From: Clarkia xantiana subsp. parviflora
Taxonomy: Eukaryota > Streptophyta > Magnoliopsida > Myrtales > Onagraceae
DNA: 64,000 nucleotides
NCBI GenBank assembly: GCA_036873135.1
Contig: JAPTYO010000015.1
Span: 59,339 to 123,338 of the forward strand
Direction of reading: 5' to 3'
Shown here: one piece after another, positions 45,400-56,700 of the stretch
Layout of the letters: each line of letters opens with the position of its first letter
How positions within the stretch are numbered: the first letter of the stretch is position 1
The notes under the pieces: generated by a model
The model's database searches: none
What the model was told of the DNA's origin: nothing
The model's input: only the letters and a program-made list of their open reading frames with translations
Position numbers and translations under genes: made by a program

Positions 45400-46967
45400 C
45401 TACTGCGGAGAAGACGAGGGGGGCAGCCCCTGAGAGCTTGGTTTCAAAGGGGACTGCCCCGTCCTCCGACGATGACGAAGGGAGCCACCCTTATCAGTCT
45501 CCTCGTAAGAGTCCAAGGTTTCCACCCGACGAAATTGTTCGCCGGTCGGGGTTTCCTCCCCAGTTGAGTGAGGCGCCCCTGCTGAGGGTGGTGCACCCGC
45601 GGAAGCTTCAGCGCCCGACGGAGCTCCTGAGCGACCTGCACCTAGAGGACGAGAGGCTTCAGAAACGTAATCAGGGAGTTCATCAGGATTCTTACACCAA
45701 ACAATACATCGGGAGACATATTGGTCCTTCCCGTGGTAATTGTAGTAGCCCGCCTTCAGGACACGAGGAATTTCCCCTCGAAGGACTCGTTTGACGTCGG
45801 CAATACGGGCCTCCATGGTTGAAGGAATCAACTCCTTCGGGACCATCCTCTTGTACGATTTAATAGCGAGGCGGATCTTTTTACCTTCTTCAGCGTTTTG
45901 GACGTCGAAGAGCTTGTCCACATCCACGCGGCTCCGTTTCGGTTGCTCCGCGGAAGGAGATCCCGCTGAAGCAGCAGCCTTCTTGGCTGACTTCCTCTTC
46001 CGCGTGGGGCGGACAGCATCGGTCTCCCCCTGCTTAAGGATCAGATTGGTCAGCACGGATACCTTCTTGGCTGCAAAAAGTAAAGGGAAAAGAGTCAGAG
46101 ATTTACCCAGGAAACCATATTGGAGGGGCCGTCGAAGAGCTGCCCCACGGAGATTATGTCGAGGAGTCGAATCCCGGCATTCACCAGGTCCCGCTCCACG
46201 AGAGATTGGCGTCAAGGGGAGTGTAAGACTCCCCCCACCGGTACAGCTGGATGAGCTGAAGAGTCTGGTCGTCTTCGTCGGTATAGGTTTGGAAGGCGGG
46301 AGGAGAATCCGCTTCCACCTCCCATCGGGGCCATGGGATCGAGGAGTTTTTGACGAAGAAATAGCTCCTCTTCCACCCACTGTTATCAGACCCCGTATAG
46401 ACCAGGAGTCCCCGACCCTTGACCACCTTCCAGGTGTCAGTGGTCCAGCTGCACAACCCGAGTTGCGTCTTGTTCCATTTCGGCATCCGGGGATAGAAGG
46501 CGCAAACCCCTGCCTCGTTGCACTTCATCCCGTAGAAGGTCCAGAAGAGCTTGAGGCTGTATACCCATTGCTGTCGGAAGCAGAGGACCTGGAAGGCGTT
46601 CCACAGGCGTATGGCATGCGGAGAGAAAGTGGTCGGATGGGTTTTGTAGTGCTGGCACATCTCGACCAGATTACCGCAGAAGGGAAATCCGATCCCCACG
46701 GATACTTGTCCCGTAGAGACAAATATCTCCCCTTTCTGGGGACGAGTAACCTCATGGCTACCCGAGGGACGAGGCCAGGGATAGGGGAAACGAGGTTCCC
46801 AGGCAGAGGTGATGCATCCCTCCCCGAGAGCTGCATCAGAACCGGATTCACTGTCTGAAAGCAGCCATGGAAAGGGACATTGGGTTTTCCGGGAAATTGC
46901 GAACAAATCAAGCAGAAACTAAGGGTGAAGATAAACGAACAACAAAGAAGAAACCCTTACCAGACAT
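45400..46967 (-). pseudogene. Antisense gene (aORF), beta copy
   Basis: The mirror copy of alpha. ATGTCTG lies at 46967-46961, exon 2 starts at 46854, and exon 3 has GETDAVRPTRKRKSAKKAAA and ARIADVKRVLRGEIPRVLKA, reading openly to about 45400. Exon 2 has lost about 25 codons after DSESG compared with alpha, and one codon-shifting deletion occurs near LDANLSWSGTW. The CAG that is TAG in alpha is intact here (ISVGQLFDGP). The coiled-coil exon is absent or cut off by the palindrome centre. Confidence 0.65.
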
Positions 46968-47506
46968 GATAATGGAAGATTGAAGGAGTGAACTTGGCGT
47001 TGCCGGAAAGATGATCGGAGGAACACTAAGATCTTCAGAATCGCAGAGCTTGAATTTGCAGCGAAATTGCAGAAAGCTTTTGAAAATTCGAAGACGGTAA
47101 AAGTGAAACTATGCCCACGGTTAGGGTTTTATAGACGAAGAGGACAGTCGAAGGGACGCTTCGATCTGAATCGTCGAAGTTGAAGCGTTCTGATCTGAAC
47201 CGTTGAGATAAAACGTGCAGAATGACAACGGCAGCAATGATGAAATAACCTGAAAAGCACTTTTCAGAAAAAAAACAGGCGCGGAAAATCAGGCACGAGT
47301 ACTGAAGACGTCGCTTCGTTATCTGCTGCAGTAAATGGCTTGGGAACCGAGGAGTCCTCTAGGATTCGGCAGTTATCCACAATGTATTGAGGAAACATGA
47401 ACGAGAAGACTCATACTGAGTGATTAAGCCAAGGGAAAGATCCCCGACTTCGACGTCGAAAGGTCGGGAGTTGAAAAGACACGACGAACTGAAAGTCCCT
47501 CATGTC

Positions 47507-47517
47507 TTGGGGGCAAA
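47507..47517 (+). promoter_or_regulatory. Polypurine tract of beta 3' LTR
   Basis: TTGGGGGCAAA directly before TGATGGG, matching the mirror site at 42880-42890. Confidence 0.8.
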
Positions 47518-48213
47518 TGATGGGTTTCGCTACAGCCGTTAGGCCCTTTAACGGCGAGGAAACTGCGAGCAAGCCCACTGAGCCCCAAATGAAGGTCAAG
47601 ATAACCTAAGCGAAGGGTCCCGACGTAGGGAGTCCCGATGATGAAAGGTACCGACAGAGTCGGTCCCGATAGATGAGCTGAAAGCTCCCGATGAGAATCC
47701 TTTAAATAGGCCCCGATGATGAATCCCTGAGAATGATTGGCCCTGTCACGATGACGAGGGGCCCCGAGTTGTGACACAACGAGATAACTCTGGAGTCCCC
47801 GATGTTAGTCGGGACTTGCTACCAGAGGTTAAGGCCAAGATACGCGGGGCGTGGCCGAGATACGCGGAGCGTGGCCGAGATACGCGGGGCGTGGCCGATA
47901 TAAGCGAGATCATGGCTTAGATAGGCGGGATCGTGCCCGAAATACGCGGAATACGGGCTAACCACCCCCAACGGTTCACCAGGTAACTGAGGTACCTCTC
48001 CGCCTATAAAAGGGCAGAGGTGACCTCAGATCAATTACGTTGTGATATATACTTTGAGATTACTGCTTGCCAGACCATACGAGATACTCATTTAAGCATC
48101 GGAGAGGGATTCTGGGTCACCGCCCGGTCTATCCCCTCTTTGCAGGACCACGTGGAGCAAAGGAGCTAGGACCGCCGTCAAGAACCGTACCGGAGTTCCA
48201 CCGTGATCCAACA
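47518..48213 (+). repeat. Beta 3' LTR
   Basis: 696 bp, TGATGGGTTTCG to GTGATCCAACA, with TATAAAAGGG at about 48005. It is followed by GGTAT (48214-48218), which is the same 5-mer that precedes the beta 5' LTR at 59534-59538. Confidence 0.9.
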
Positions 48214-48973
48214 GGTATCACTACCACTGGAAACAATGGGTAGTAGCGGCAGTTGTGGCTTTCCTGGTTCAGCAATATGACAATCAGGTTCAACTTGATT
48301 CGTCTCTACGGCAACAATGATCTCATGTGGTAGGGTTTATTCCTTCCACTAGATTTACTATGAAAATGTTTCCATTATCATTTACCATGTCATTCACATG
48401 AGTTGCCGGTTCAAATATCTCACACTCGAATTAAGTGGGATTTGATTGTCAGTGATATCCTGCTCCGTTTTGATCATGACTACTTATATTTAAACTTTCT
48501 ATGCATTTGGAATATTCGCCCTCAAGAGATGTAATGTCTTCGTGTTTGATCACGACACCATTTTCAAAAAAAAAAAAAAAAAGAAGAAGAAGAAGTTATA
48601 AACAGGCATTTTCTAAGAGTAGTTATCATGATCTTGTCCTAAATGTGTGTTTAGTGCGCAAGATGATATGATTTAACTCATTATCATTCCTTACCTTTTG
48701 TGGCGACGCGTCTTACCGATTTTATTGGAACACAGTTTACATGCATGTGAGTCATCTTTTTAATCCCTTAGGGAACACCTGATAGAGTGACTCTAACATT
48801 ATGTTCTTGAATTGTGCTTCTTGAAGTGTGTTTTAATTGATTTGAATGCCTAGCCTGACTTATCATTCAAGGTGTACAGAAGGAGAATCGTTTAACCGAC
48901 ATCATCCTTCTTCGTTTGCAAACTTATCTCACAGATTTTATCCCATCTCAGAACTGAGCATCTTTGGTTTTTG
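48214..48973 (-). other. Copia B, third piece: linker and 5' repeat sequence
   Basis: On the minus strand this matches 3044-3260 and the 605-bp repeat unit of 1-2910, in that order, with more divergence. It carries an A-run of about 19 at 48566 followed by GAAGAAGAAG. It is cut at 48973 by the gamma LTR within GGTTTT. The family unit continues TTTTCACC, so GTTTT is the gamma target site. Confidence 0.75.
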
Positions 48974-49674
48974 TTGGATCACGGTGGAACTCCGGTACAG
49001 ACTTTGACGGCGATCCTAGCTCCTTAGCTCCACGCAATCCTGCAAGAGGGGATAGACCGGGCGGTGACCCAGAATCCCTCTCCGATGCTTAAATGAGTGC
49101 CTAATACGAACTGGCAAGCAATAATCTCCAAGGGTATGTAATTCAACGTAAGTGTTCTGAGGTGACCTCTTGCCCTTTTATAGGCGAAGAGATGCCTCAG
49201 GTACCTGGTGAACCGATGGGGGTGGTTAGCCCGTATCCCGCGTATCTCAAATGTGATCCCGCCTATCTAGGCCATGATCTCGCTTATCTCGGCCACGCCC
49301 CGCGTATCTCGGCCACGCTCCGTGTATCTTAACTACGTTCCGCGTATCTCGGCCACGCCCCGCGTATCTTGGCCTTATCCTCTGATAGCGAGTCCCGACT
49401 CCCGTCGGGGACTCCAGAGTTATCTCGTTGTGTCACCGCTCGGGGCCCCTCGTCATCGTGACAGGGCCAATCGTTCTCAGGGATTCGTCATCGGGGCCTA
49501 CTTAAAGGCTTCTCATCGGGAGCTTCCAGCTCATCTGTCGGGACCTTTCGTCATCGGGACTCCCTTCGTCGGGACCCTTCTCCTGAATCATCTTGACCTT
49601 CATTTGGGGCCTGGTGGGCCTGTTTGCCGTTTCCTCACCGTTAAAGGGCCTGACGACTGTAGTCGAACCCATCA
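48974..49674 (-). repeat. Gamma 3' LTR
   Basis: 701 bp, TGTTGGATCACGG to GAACCCATCA in window orientation, followed by the polypurine tract complement TTTGCCCCCAAG. Its sequence differs from alpha and beta at many places (for example GTACAGACTTTGACGGCGATCC), so gamma is a separate, somewhat older copy. Confidence 0.85.
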
Positions 49675-50050
49675 TTTGCCCCCAAGACATGAGGGACTTT
49701 TAGTTCGTCGTGTCTTCCAACTCCAGACCTCCCGATATTGAAATCGGGGATCTTTCCCTTGATATGGTCATTCAGTACTAATCTTTTCCTTCACGTTTCC
49801 TCAGCGTTTTGTGGGTAACTGCCAAATTCCAGGAGTCTCCTCGATTCCCCAGTTCATTAAATGCAGTAGATAGTGAAGCGACGTTTTCGGCCTGGTGCTT
49901 GATTTTTCGCGCCTGCTCTTCTCTGAAAAGTGCTTTTCAGGCCGTTTCATCATTACGTCTGTTGTCCTTCTGCACATTTCATCTCAACGGTCCAGATTAA
50001 AACTCTTCGACTTCGACGACTCGGATCGAAGTGTCCCTTCAACTGTCTTC
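49675..50050 (-). other. Gamma 3' non-coding remnant
   Basis: It matches 42880-43255, the stretch between polypurine tract and antisense gene. At about 50050 it jumps into RT sequence (TTCTCGGGATTCACC), so the antisense gene, integrase and RNase H are deleted. Confidence 0.75.
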
Positions 50051-53026
50051 TCGGGATTCACCTCAATTCCTCTCTGGCTCACCATAAAGCCCAGAAATTT
50101 CCCTGAGTGGACTCCGAAGGCGCATTTCGTCGGGTTTAAGCGAACTTGATGAAGCCTCATCCACTCAAACGCCATGGCTAGGTTGTGCACATGATCCTCA
50201 GCTTGTCGGGACTTCACCAGCATATCGTCCACGTAAGCCTCCATGGTTTCCCCCAGCATATCTCCGAACAGTTTATTCACCATCTGAAAGGCATGACATC
50301 GTAGTGATATATGTCACTGTCTGCATAAAACGCTGTGTGAGGAGCATCCTCCTTAGCCATCTTGATCTGGTTGTAGCCCGAATACGCATCCATGAAGCTC
50401 AACAGCTCATGTCCCGATGTGGCATCCACCAGCTGGTCGATTCTCGGGAGCGGGTAATAGTCCTTCGGGCAAGCCTTATTCAGGTCGCGGAAATCCACAC
50501 ACATCCGCCATTTCCCATTAGTCTTCTTCACCAGTACCGGATTAGCGACCCAAGTCTGGAATCGGAGCTCTTTAATAAACCCAGCATCGAGCAACCTGCC
50601 CACCTCCTGCTGGATCGCGATCTTCTTGTCTGTGCCCATCCGACGCCTTTTCTGCGTGATAGGTTTGATCGCGGGATCTATCTTCAGCTCGTGTACGATC
50701 ACATCGGGGCTGATTCCTGGCATATCGCTCGGGGACCAGGCAAATAGCTCCTTGAACTTTTTCAGCAGGTCGATCAACTCTCGGGCTGTCTCTTCGGTCA
50801 AAGCGACCCGATTTTCACCTTCCTCTGGGGTCCGTCGATCTCGACTTCTTTTAGATCTTCTATGGGGGCGGGACGCCCAAACTCTTCTCTAGGATCTGTA
50901 TCTGTCTGGAGGACAGTCATGGCCTCTCGCCTCCTCCTTCGGGTGGCGTTAACATAACATTTTCGGGAAGCCACCTGGTCGCCCTTGACCTCTCCGACTC
51001 CGTGGTCAGTCGGGAACTTCATCTTTTGGTGAACATTCGAGGCAACTGCCATCAGGGGGTTGATGGTAGTTCTCCCGATGATTGCGTTGTAAGTCCCTGC
51101 GGAATCAACTACCACAAACTCGACGTTCCTTCTTTCTGATTTCCACCCGCTACCAAACTCCACTGGTAAGGTGATCACCCCTAGCGGATAGGAGGTGGAG
51201 CCAGAGAAGCCGACCATCGGGAAATTCGCCTCCTTCAGGTCTTTCTTCGTTTTTCCCATAGCCTCCAGTGCGTCCATGAATAGAATATCGGAGGAGCTCC
51301 CTCCGTCGATCAGAATTCGCTTCATCTCGTACCCGTCTACAACCAAGGTCACAACCAAGGCGTCATCGTGCGGAGTCTCCACGCCTATGAGGTCCTCCGA
51401 CGAAAAGGAGATTACCATCTCTTCCTTCAGGGTCCAGGATCGGGACCTCTTACCCAGCACCACAGCCGTAGGAATTCTAGAGGCGTAAACCTCCCGAGAG
51501 GACGAGGTATCCCCTCCGGCCGCGAACCCTCCGTGAATCACATTGATAGTGCCCCGTCTCTCCTTACGGGCACCGGACGACTCCGGGTCGGTTCTCTTCT
51601 TCTTTGGGGACCGATCGTGGGATCGGGAACGAGACCGTGATCGGGATCGGGAACGGGATCGACATCGTTTCTCCCCGACAAACTCCTTAAGCTTCCCCTT
51701 CTGGATCAGTTTTTCAATCTCCTTCTTCAGCTCCCGACAATGGTTAGTGTCGTGACCGTTCGAACGGTGAAATCGACAGTAACGATCGGTGCGGGATCCC
51801 AGGAATTCTCCTTCTTTCTTCGGGGGGTATCTGGAAATACCCTGTCGTTCCATGACCGTTAGTACCTCCCCCATGGAGCAGTTGAGAGGAATGTCATGGT
51901 CATCCCGCTTGTCCTTCTTCGAGGAACACCTATCATCCCTCCGATCAGGGCGGCCTCGATTCCGGCTGCTCTCGGATTTATCCTTCGACTTAAGATCGTC
52001 CAAAGGCTTAACTGACTGCTTCCCCTTATTCGAATTCGGGGGCTCAAGCTCTCCAGCGGCTATCTTCGACTCCTGGACATCGATTTGCCGCTTCACCCTT
52101 TTCTGCAATGCCTCCATATTCCACACAGCCTTCTCAGCCACGCTGTGCATCAGGTTGGAACTGTAGGGGGCCGTTAGGTTCCGAATGAAGGTACGGATGG
52201 TTTCACCCTCCGAAATCTCCTCATCAATCTCTGCCACACTGGCAGTGTACCGCTGGTAGTAGTGCGCCAGCGATTCGTCGGGCCTCTGTACCACCTGGGT
52301 CAGGGACCTCACACTCTTCAGCAAACGTCTACGACCCTGGTATTGCTGAATGAACCGGTCGTGCATATCAGCCCAGCAGGTGATGCAGCCTGGGGGCAGA
52401 CTAAAGAACCAAGCCAGGGCTCTTTCACCAAGTGTGTTCGGGAACAGCGTACACACGATATCTTCATTCGGGGCTCTTCCCAGACACGCCATAAGGTGTT
52501 TCTGGACATGACGAACCGGATCTCCCTCGCCATCGTATTCCTTTATCGTGGGGATACCCAGCCCTGGCGGGGCTAGGGTGTCTATGAGTCGAGGAACGAA
52601 GGGATGAGTAGATCGATCCTTCAGCTCCGACACCAGCGGCTTCTGCTCTCCCATGCAGATATTCACGATCTTCACCACCTGATCAGGGGTGATGGGACCA
52701 TTAAGGGGGATGTTCCTGTGCTGTACTGGTCCTGGCCCATCAACCACGAATCTCTCTGGCTGAACGGACTCCCTACTCCTGTCCTGGCCTCGGGGCGGAG
52801 CCTCCCGTACGTTCCGAACCTCTGCTGGTGGGGGAGCTTCTTCTAACGGGAGCATCTCCTCTTGCCTCCTCGCATCTTCTCGTCGATCCAAGAGAGCCTC
52901 CACGGATGCCAAAAACATCGGCATGGCTTCTGCCACAGCCCTTGTCAGATCCACAGCTGGAGGAGCCTCCTGCTCCCTATTCCCCTGGTGCTGAGCAGCA
53001 ACATCTTCAGGACCTTCATTATGCCC
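50051..53026 (-). pseudogene. Gamma/alpha gag-pol (gag, protease, partial RT), broken
   Basis: Gag continues from the far side of element T (its first ~50 residues are at 58436-58585, MPSTRSMVAGKQRRQGQSGG). Here it reads GHNEGPEDVAAQHQGNRE onward, with gag core LPPGCITCWADMHDRF, zinc finger YCRFHRSNGHDTNHC, an RSRSRS stretch and protease ILIDGGSSSDILF. A 2-bp deletion at about 50802 shifts the frame before RT. RT keeps NKACPKDYYPLPRID and HELLSFMDAYSGYN. A ~40-bp deletion at 50283 after VMPF removes the segment before the YVDD region (MEAYVDDMLVKS). The frame ends at GIEVNPEK at the deletion junction. Confidence 0.88.
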
Positions 53027-53031
53027 CCCTG

Positions 53032-53227
53032 TATAGGAATGTATAGCTTTCCACATACAATATATCCTTGTGCATACTAGATCACTAGATTAGCTTAGCT
53101 TGTGAACTAAGTTAGTTTAGTTAGTTAGATCTTCTTACTAGTATATATACTAGTTCTATACATTGTAACATATGATTTTGGTTGATCAATACATTTCATA
53201 TTCAATCTAAATCCTCCAAGCTTTATA
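53032..53227 (+). repeat. Element T 5' LTR
   Basis: 196 bp, TATAGGAATGTATAGC to CCAAGCTTTATA. It contains the perfect 18-bp palindrome ACTAGTATATATACTAGT at 53137-53154, whose core may act as the TATA box. Confidence 0.92.
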
Positions 53228-53239
53228 TGGTATCAGAGC
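53228..53239 (+). promoter_or_regulatory. Element T primer-binding site
   Basis: TGGTATCAGAGC directly after the LTR, complementary to initiator-Met tRNA. Confidence 0.92.
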
Positions 53240-53783
53240 ATGTACGTTTCTTGGCGATCAAGCAACCTGGATTCAGCTGGTTTCCGGTGGATCTTTGGCT
53301 TCGATTCTTCGATTTCAGCTTGGATTTGTGCTTCTATTCTTGATTCCGCTTGATTTCGACTCTTAGTAAGTCTCTTGGATCATGAACTGAGTTGATTCTC
53401 AGCTCAATTGAAGTTGTTTTTGGATCAATTCTGCGTAGCATTGCTAGTTGCTTTCCGGCCAAGTTTCTTCATCGCATTTGCTTCATCTACAAGTTTTGGT
53501 TCAAATTGTGCTTACTTAGCCAGTTTTCTTGATTACGATTATGGATTTCGTGATCTTGATTCAATTCTGAGCACTTCTGGATTGGATTGCTGCATTCTTT
53601 TGATCTGGATAGTTGCGTATTGCTGGATTTTGCTGGCATCTTTTGTCCTATTGTCCAGCTTGCATAGTTGTACTCTTTTGGCCATTTCCGTTGGAATTGT
53701 GTGGCTGTGGTTGATAGTTTGCTGGATTTTCTTGCAATTCAAATCTATTTGAATCTTAATATCAGTGGAATTGGTGCTGGATT
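53240..53783 (+). other. Element T 5' leader
   Basis: About 540 bp of T-rich untranslated leader with a degenerate CTTCGATTTC / TTGGATTG word pattern. Short upstream frames exist (for example the ATG at 53408) but nothing is conserved with a known product. Confidence 0.6.
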
Positions 53784-56700
53784 ATGGCTGATAACACCAT
53801 TGAGGATCCTCTCTATTTACATCCATCGGACACCACTGGCTTGTTGTTGATTCCATTTCAGCTCCAAGGTTCCAGCAACTACCATGCCTGGAGTACAGCT
53901 ATCAAGGAAGGACTTCTTGTCAAGAACAAGATTGGTTTTATTGATGGCAGCTTCTCAAGATTGAGTGTCCCTGTGGCACAACATGTGAGATGGGATAGGG
54001 CCAATGCCATTGTTAAGGCGTGGCTTAGGAACACAGTTGCTAAGGAGCTGGTCAATGGTTTGGTTTACAACAACACAGCTTTGTCTATTTGGAATGATCT
54101 TAAAGAAATGTTTGATAAAGTTGATGGTACACAAATCTTCCAGCTCACAAGAGAAATATACCAATGTTCACAAGGTGCTCTTTCAATCACTGAGTATTTT
54201 GGGAAAATGAAGCAGTTGTGGGATGCGTTGGGTTCTATTGATGATTTGAGGCTTGAGTGCTCAGCTGATAGCAAGATTATCAATGAACATAAGGAGAAAC
54301 AAAGACTGATTGCTTTCCTCTTGGGACTGAATGAATCATTTGCTCATGTAAGAAGTAGCTTATTGATGAGGCAACCACTCCCTTCATTAAGTGTGGCTTT
54401 CTCTGTGTTGTTGCAAGAAGAGAGTCAACGTGCAATTGCTGGTTCAATAGGGGATATGGGAGAAGCTACTGCTTTATACTCTCAAAGGAACTTCCTCAAT
54501 TCAAGGGGTCCTAACTATGGCAATGGCAATGGCTCAGGCAATGGAGGTAATGGTTCAAGGCCTAATGCTTCTTTTCCAAGAAACTACAATTCCAATGGAG
54601 GGATTTCATCTTATGGAGGTTTCAATGGGGCTTCTAATGCTTCAACTGGGAAAACAGGCAAGATTGATAAGTCTAATTGGTTATGCTCCTATTGTGGCAA
54701 GATGGGGCACAAAGTGGAGACATGTTGGAAGAAGCATCCACAACTTGCACCTTCTTCTGCTTTGAAACGTCCATGGAATTCAGCTAATGTTAGCATTGAT
54801 GAGAGTCCTCAATCTAACTTGGTTGAGCATGTAGCTGCTGGGGATAAGAGGATTTTTCATGGGACATGTGAGAAAAGGATTTTGCACACTGGTTTGGATA
54901 GAAGGGTTCAACATGTGGCAATTCAAGATGATTTTGAGCCTCTTTCTAATGAAGATGATGAGCTTATACGTGTGAACATGGCAGGTATATCCAATCCATC
55001 TTCTTCTATGATATGGATTGTAGACTCAGGTGCTACAAACCACATCACTCATCATTTGAGCTGGCTACACAACTTGAGAAAGACTGATTCCAATCATCAA
55101 TTTGTTCATTTGCCTAATGGTAACAAATGTAGGATTACTCATATTGGGAGCTGCTCCTTCTCTTCTGGTTTCACCTTGGATGACATCCTTTATGTGCCTG
55201 ATTTCAAGTTCAACTTGATCTCAGTGTCTAAACTCCCAACTCAATTGAATTGCAAAGTTATATTCACTTTTGCCAATGTGTTGATTCAGGGCCATGTTGG
55301 GAAGCCAATGGTGATTGGTGAGAGATCTAAGGGGCTTTATACACTCAGGGATTCAGTACCTTCAAGCTCAAGCAAGGTGGTGGCAGCTCATACCATTTCT
55401 AAAACAAATAAGGAGAATGCTTGGACCTGGCATAGGCGTTTGGGACACATTTCAGCTACACATTTGAGTCATTTGAATAATGTGTTGTGTTTAAGTGATT
55501 CTTCTAGAAGTTGTGTCAAACAATGTACCATCTGTCCTTTGGCCAAGCAAACCAGATTATCATTTCCTATTAGTCAATCACATGCCTCTACTCCTTTTGC
55601 CTTAATACATTTGGATCTTTGGGGTCCATACAAAGTTCCAACCATCAAAGGCTACCAATATTTTCTTACAATTGTGGATGACTTCTCAAGGGCTACTTGG
55701 GTTTTCTTGATGAAGCATAAGAGTGATACTTTCATCCACATCCAAAGTTTTTTATTGATGGTTCAGAACCAGTTTGGGACTATGGTCAAGATTGCTAGGA
55801 GTGACAATGGATCTGAGTTCATCAATTCCATTTGCAAGGATCATTTCCTTCTTTTGGGAATTCAACACCAAACTAGTTGTCCTTACACTCCTCAGCAGAA
55901 TGGAAGAGTGGAGCGCAAGCATAGACAAATTTTGAATATAGCAAGGGCATTGCGTTTTCAGGCTTCTATGCCAATCAAATATTGGGGTTATTGTGTGCTC
56001 ACTGCTTGTTACTTGATCAATCGCATACCTTCATCCTCTTTGCAATTCAAATCTCCAATGGAGGTGTTATATGGCAAGCAACCTTCCATCAACCATCTAA
56101 GAATCATTGGATGTCTGTGTTTTGCCACCAACTTGAACAACTTGGATAAATTTGGTTCAAGAGCTGAGCCTTGCATTCTAATGGGATATTCCACTTCACA
56201 AAAAGGTTATCTTGTGATGAAGATATCTAATTCAACTTTCCATGTATCAAGAGATGTTGCTTTCCATGAGCACATCTTCCCATTTGGCATGTCTAAAGCA
56301 GAGCTGAGATCTCTGTTGCCTACTTGCTTGGAGTCCAAGTTATTGATTGAAGAGTCTTCTTCTAATGATCAAAGCTCTCTTGATAGAGCTCCTTTGGTTT
56401 CTCCACCTATTCTTGATGAATTCATTGCTCCTCAGCAACCTCCTCAGCCACATTCTCAGCCACCAATGGTTGAAGTCATGCCTCCACAAATCCCAACATT
56501 AAGAAGGAGTGCAAGGATTGCTCAACTTAGAGGAGCTTCTACTTCCAATGCTGTATTTGGTTTAGAGAAGTATATCTCATATGATCATCTGAATCCTAAC
56601 TTTACTTGCTTCTTGGCCTCCATTGACAAAGTTAGGGAGCCTTCTACTTACAAGCAAGCAGTCAAGGATTCAAATTGGGTGGTGGCAATGAAGGATGAGA

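Larger units (their letters stand above)
42243..48213. mobile_element. Near-palindrome of two 3' halves of Tat-type elements (alpha and beta)
   Basis: The left arm is a minus-strand 3' LTR, polypurine tract and antisense gene. The right arm is the mirror image. The arms are about 2.8 kb each, with a ~140-bp centre (45078-45218) that holds four CTTAAGT words and is not part of the palindrome. Neither gag-pol nor a 5' LTR is present. The flanks GGAAC (left) and GGTAT (right) do not match each other. They match flanks at 59339 and 59534, so this block is a recombination product and not a single insertion. Confidence 0.85.

Noticed and set aside
45791..46858. 355-codon plus-strand frame across the beta antisense gene
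   Set aside because: It is antisense to the recognised exons 2 and 3 and crosses their predicted intron. It has no independent support.
42243..48213. Reading 42243-48213 as a single ordinary LTR element
   Set aside because: The LTRs are inverted, there is no gag-pol or primer site, and the flanks GGAAC and GGTAT differ. The flanks match other junctions instead.
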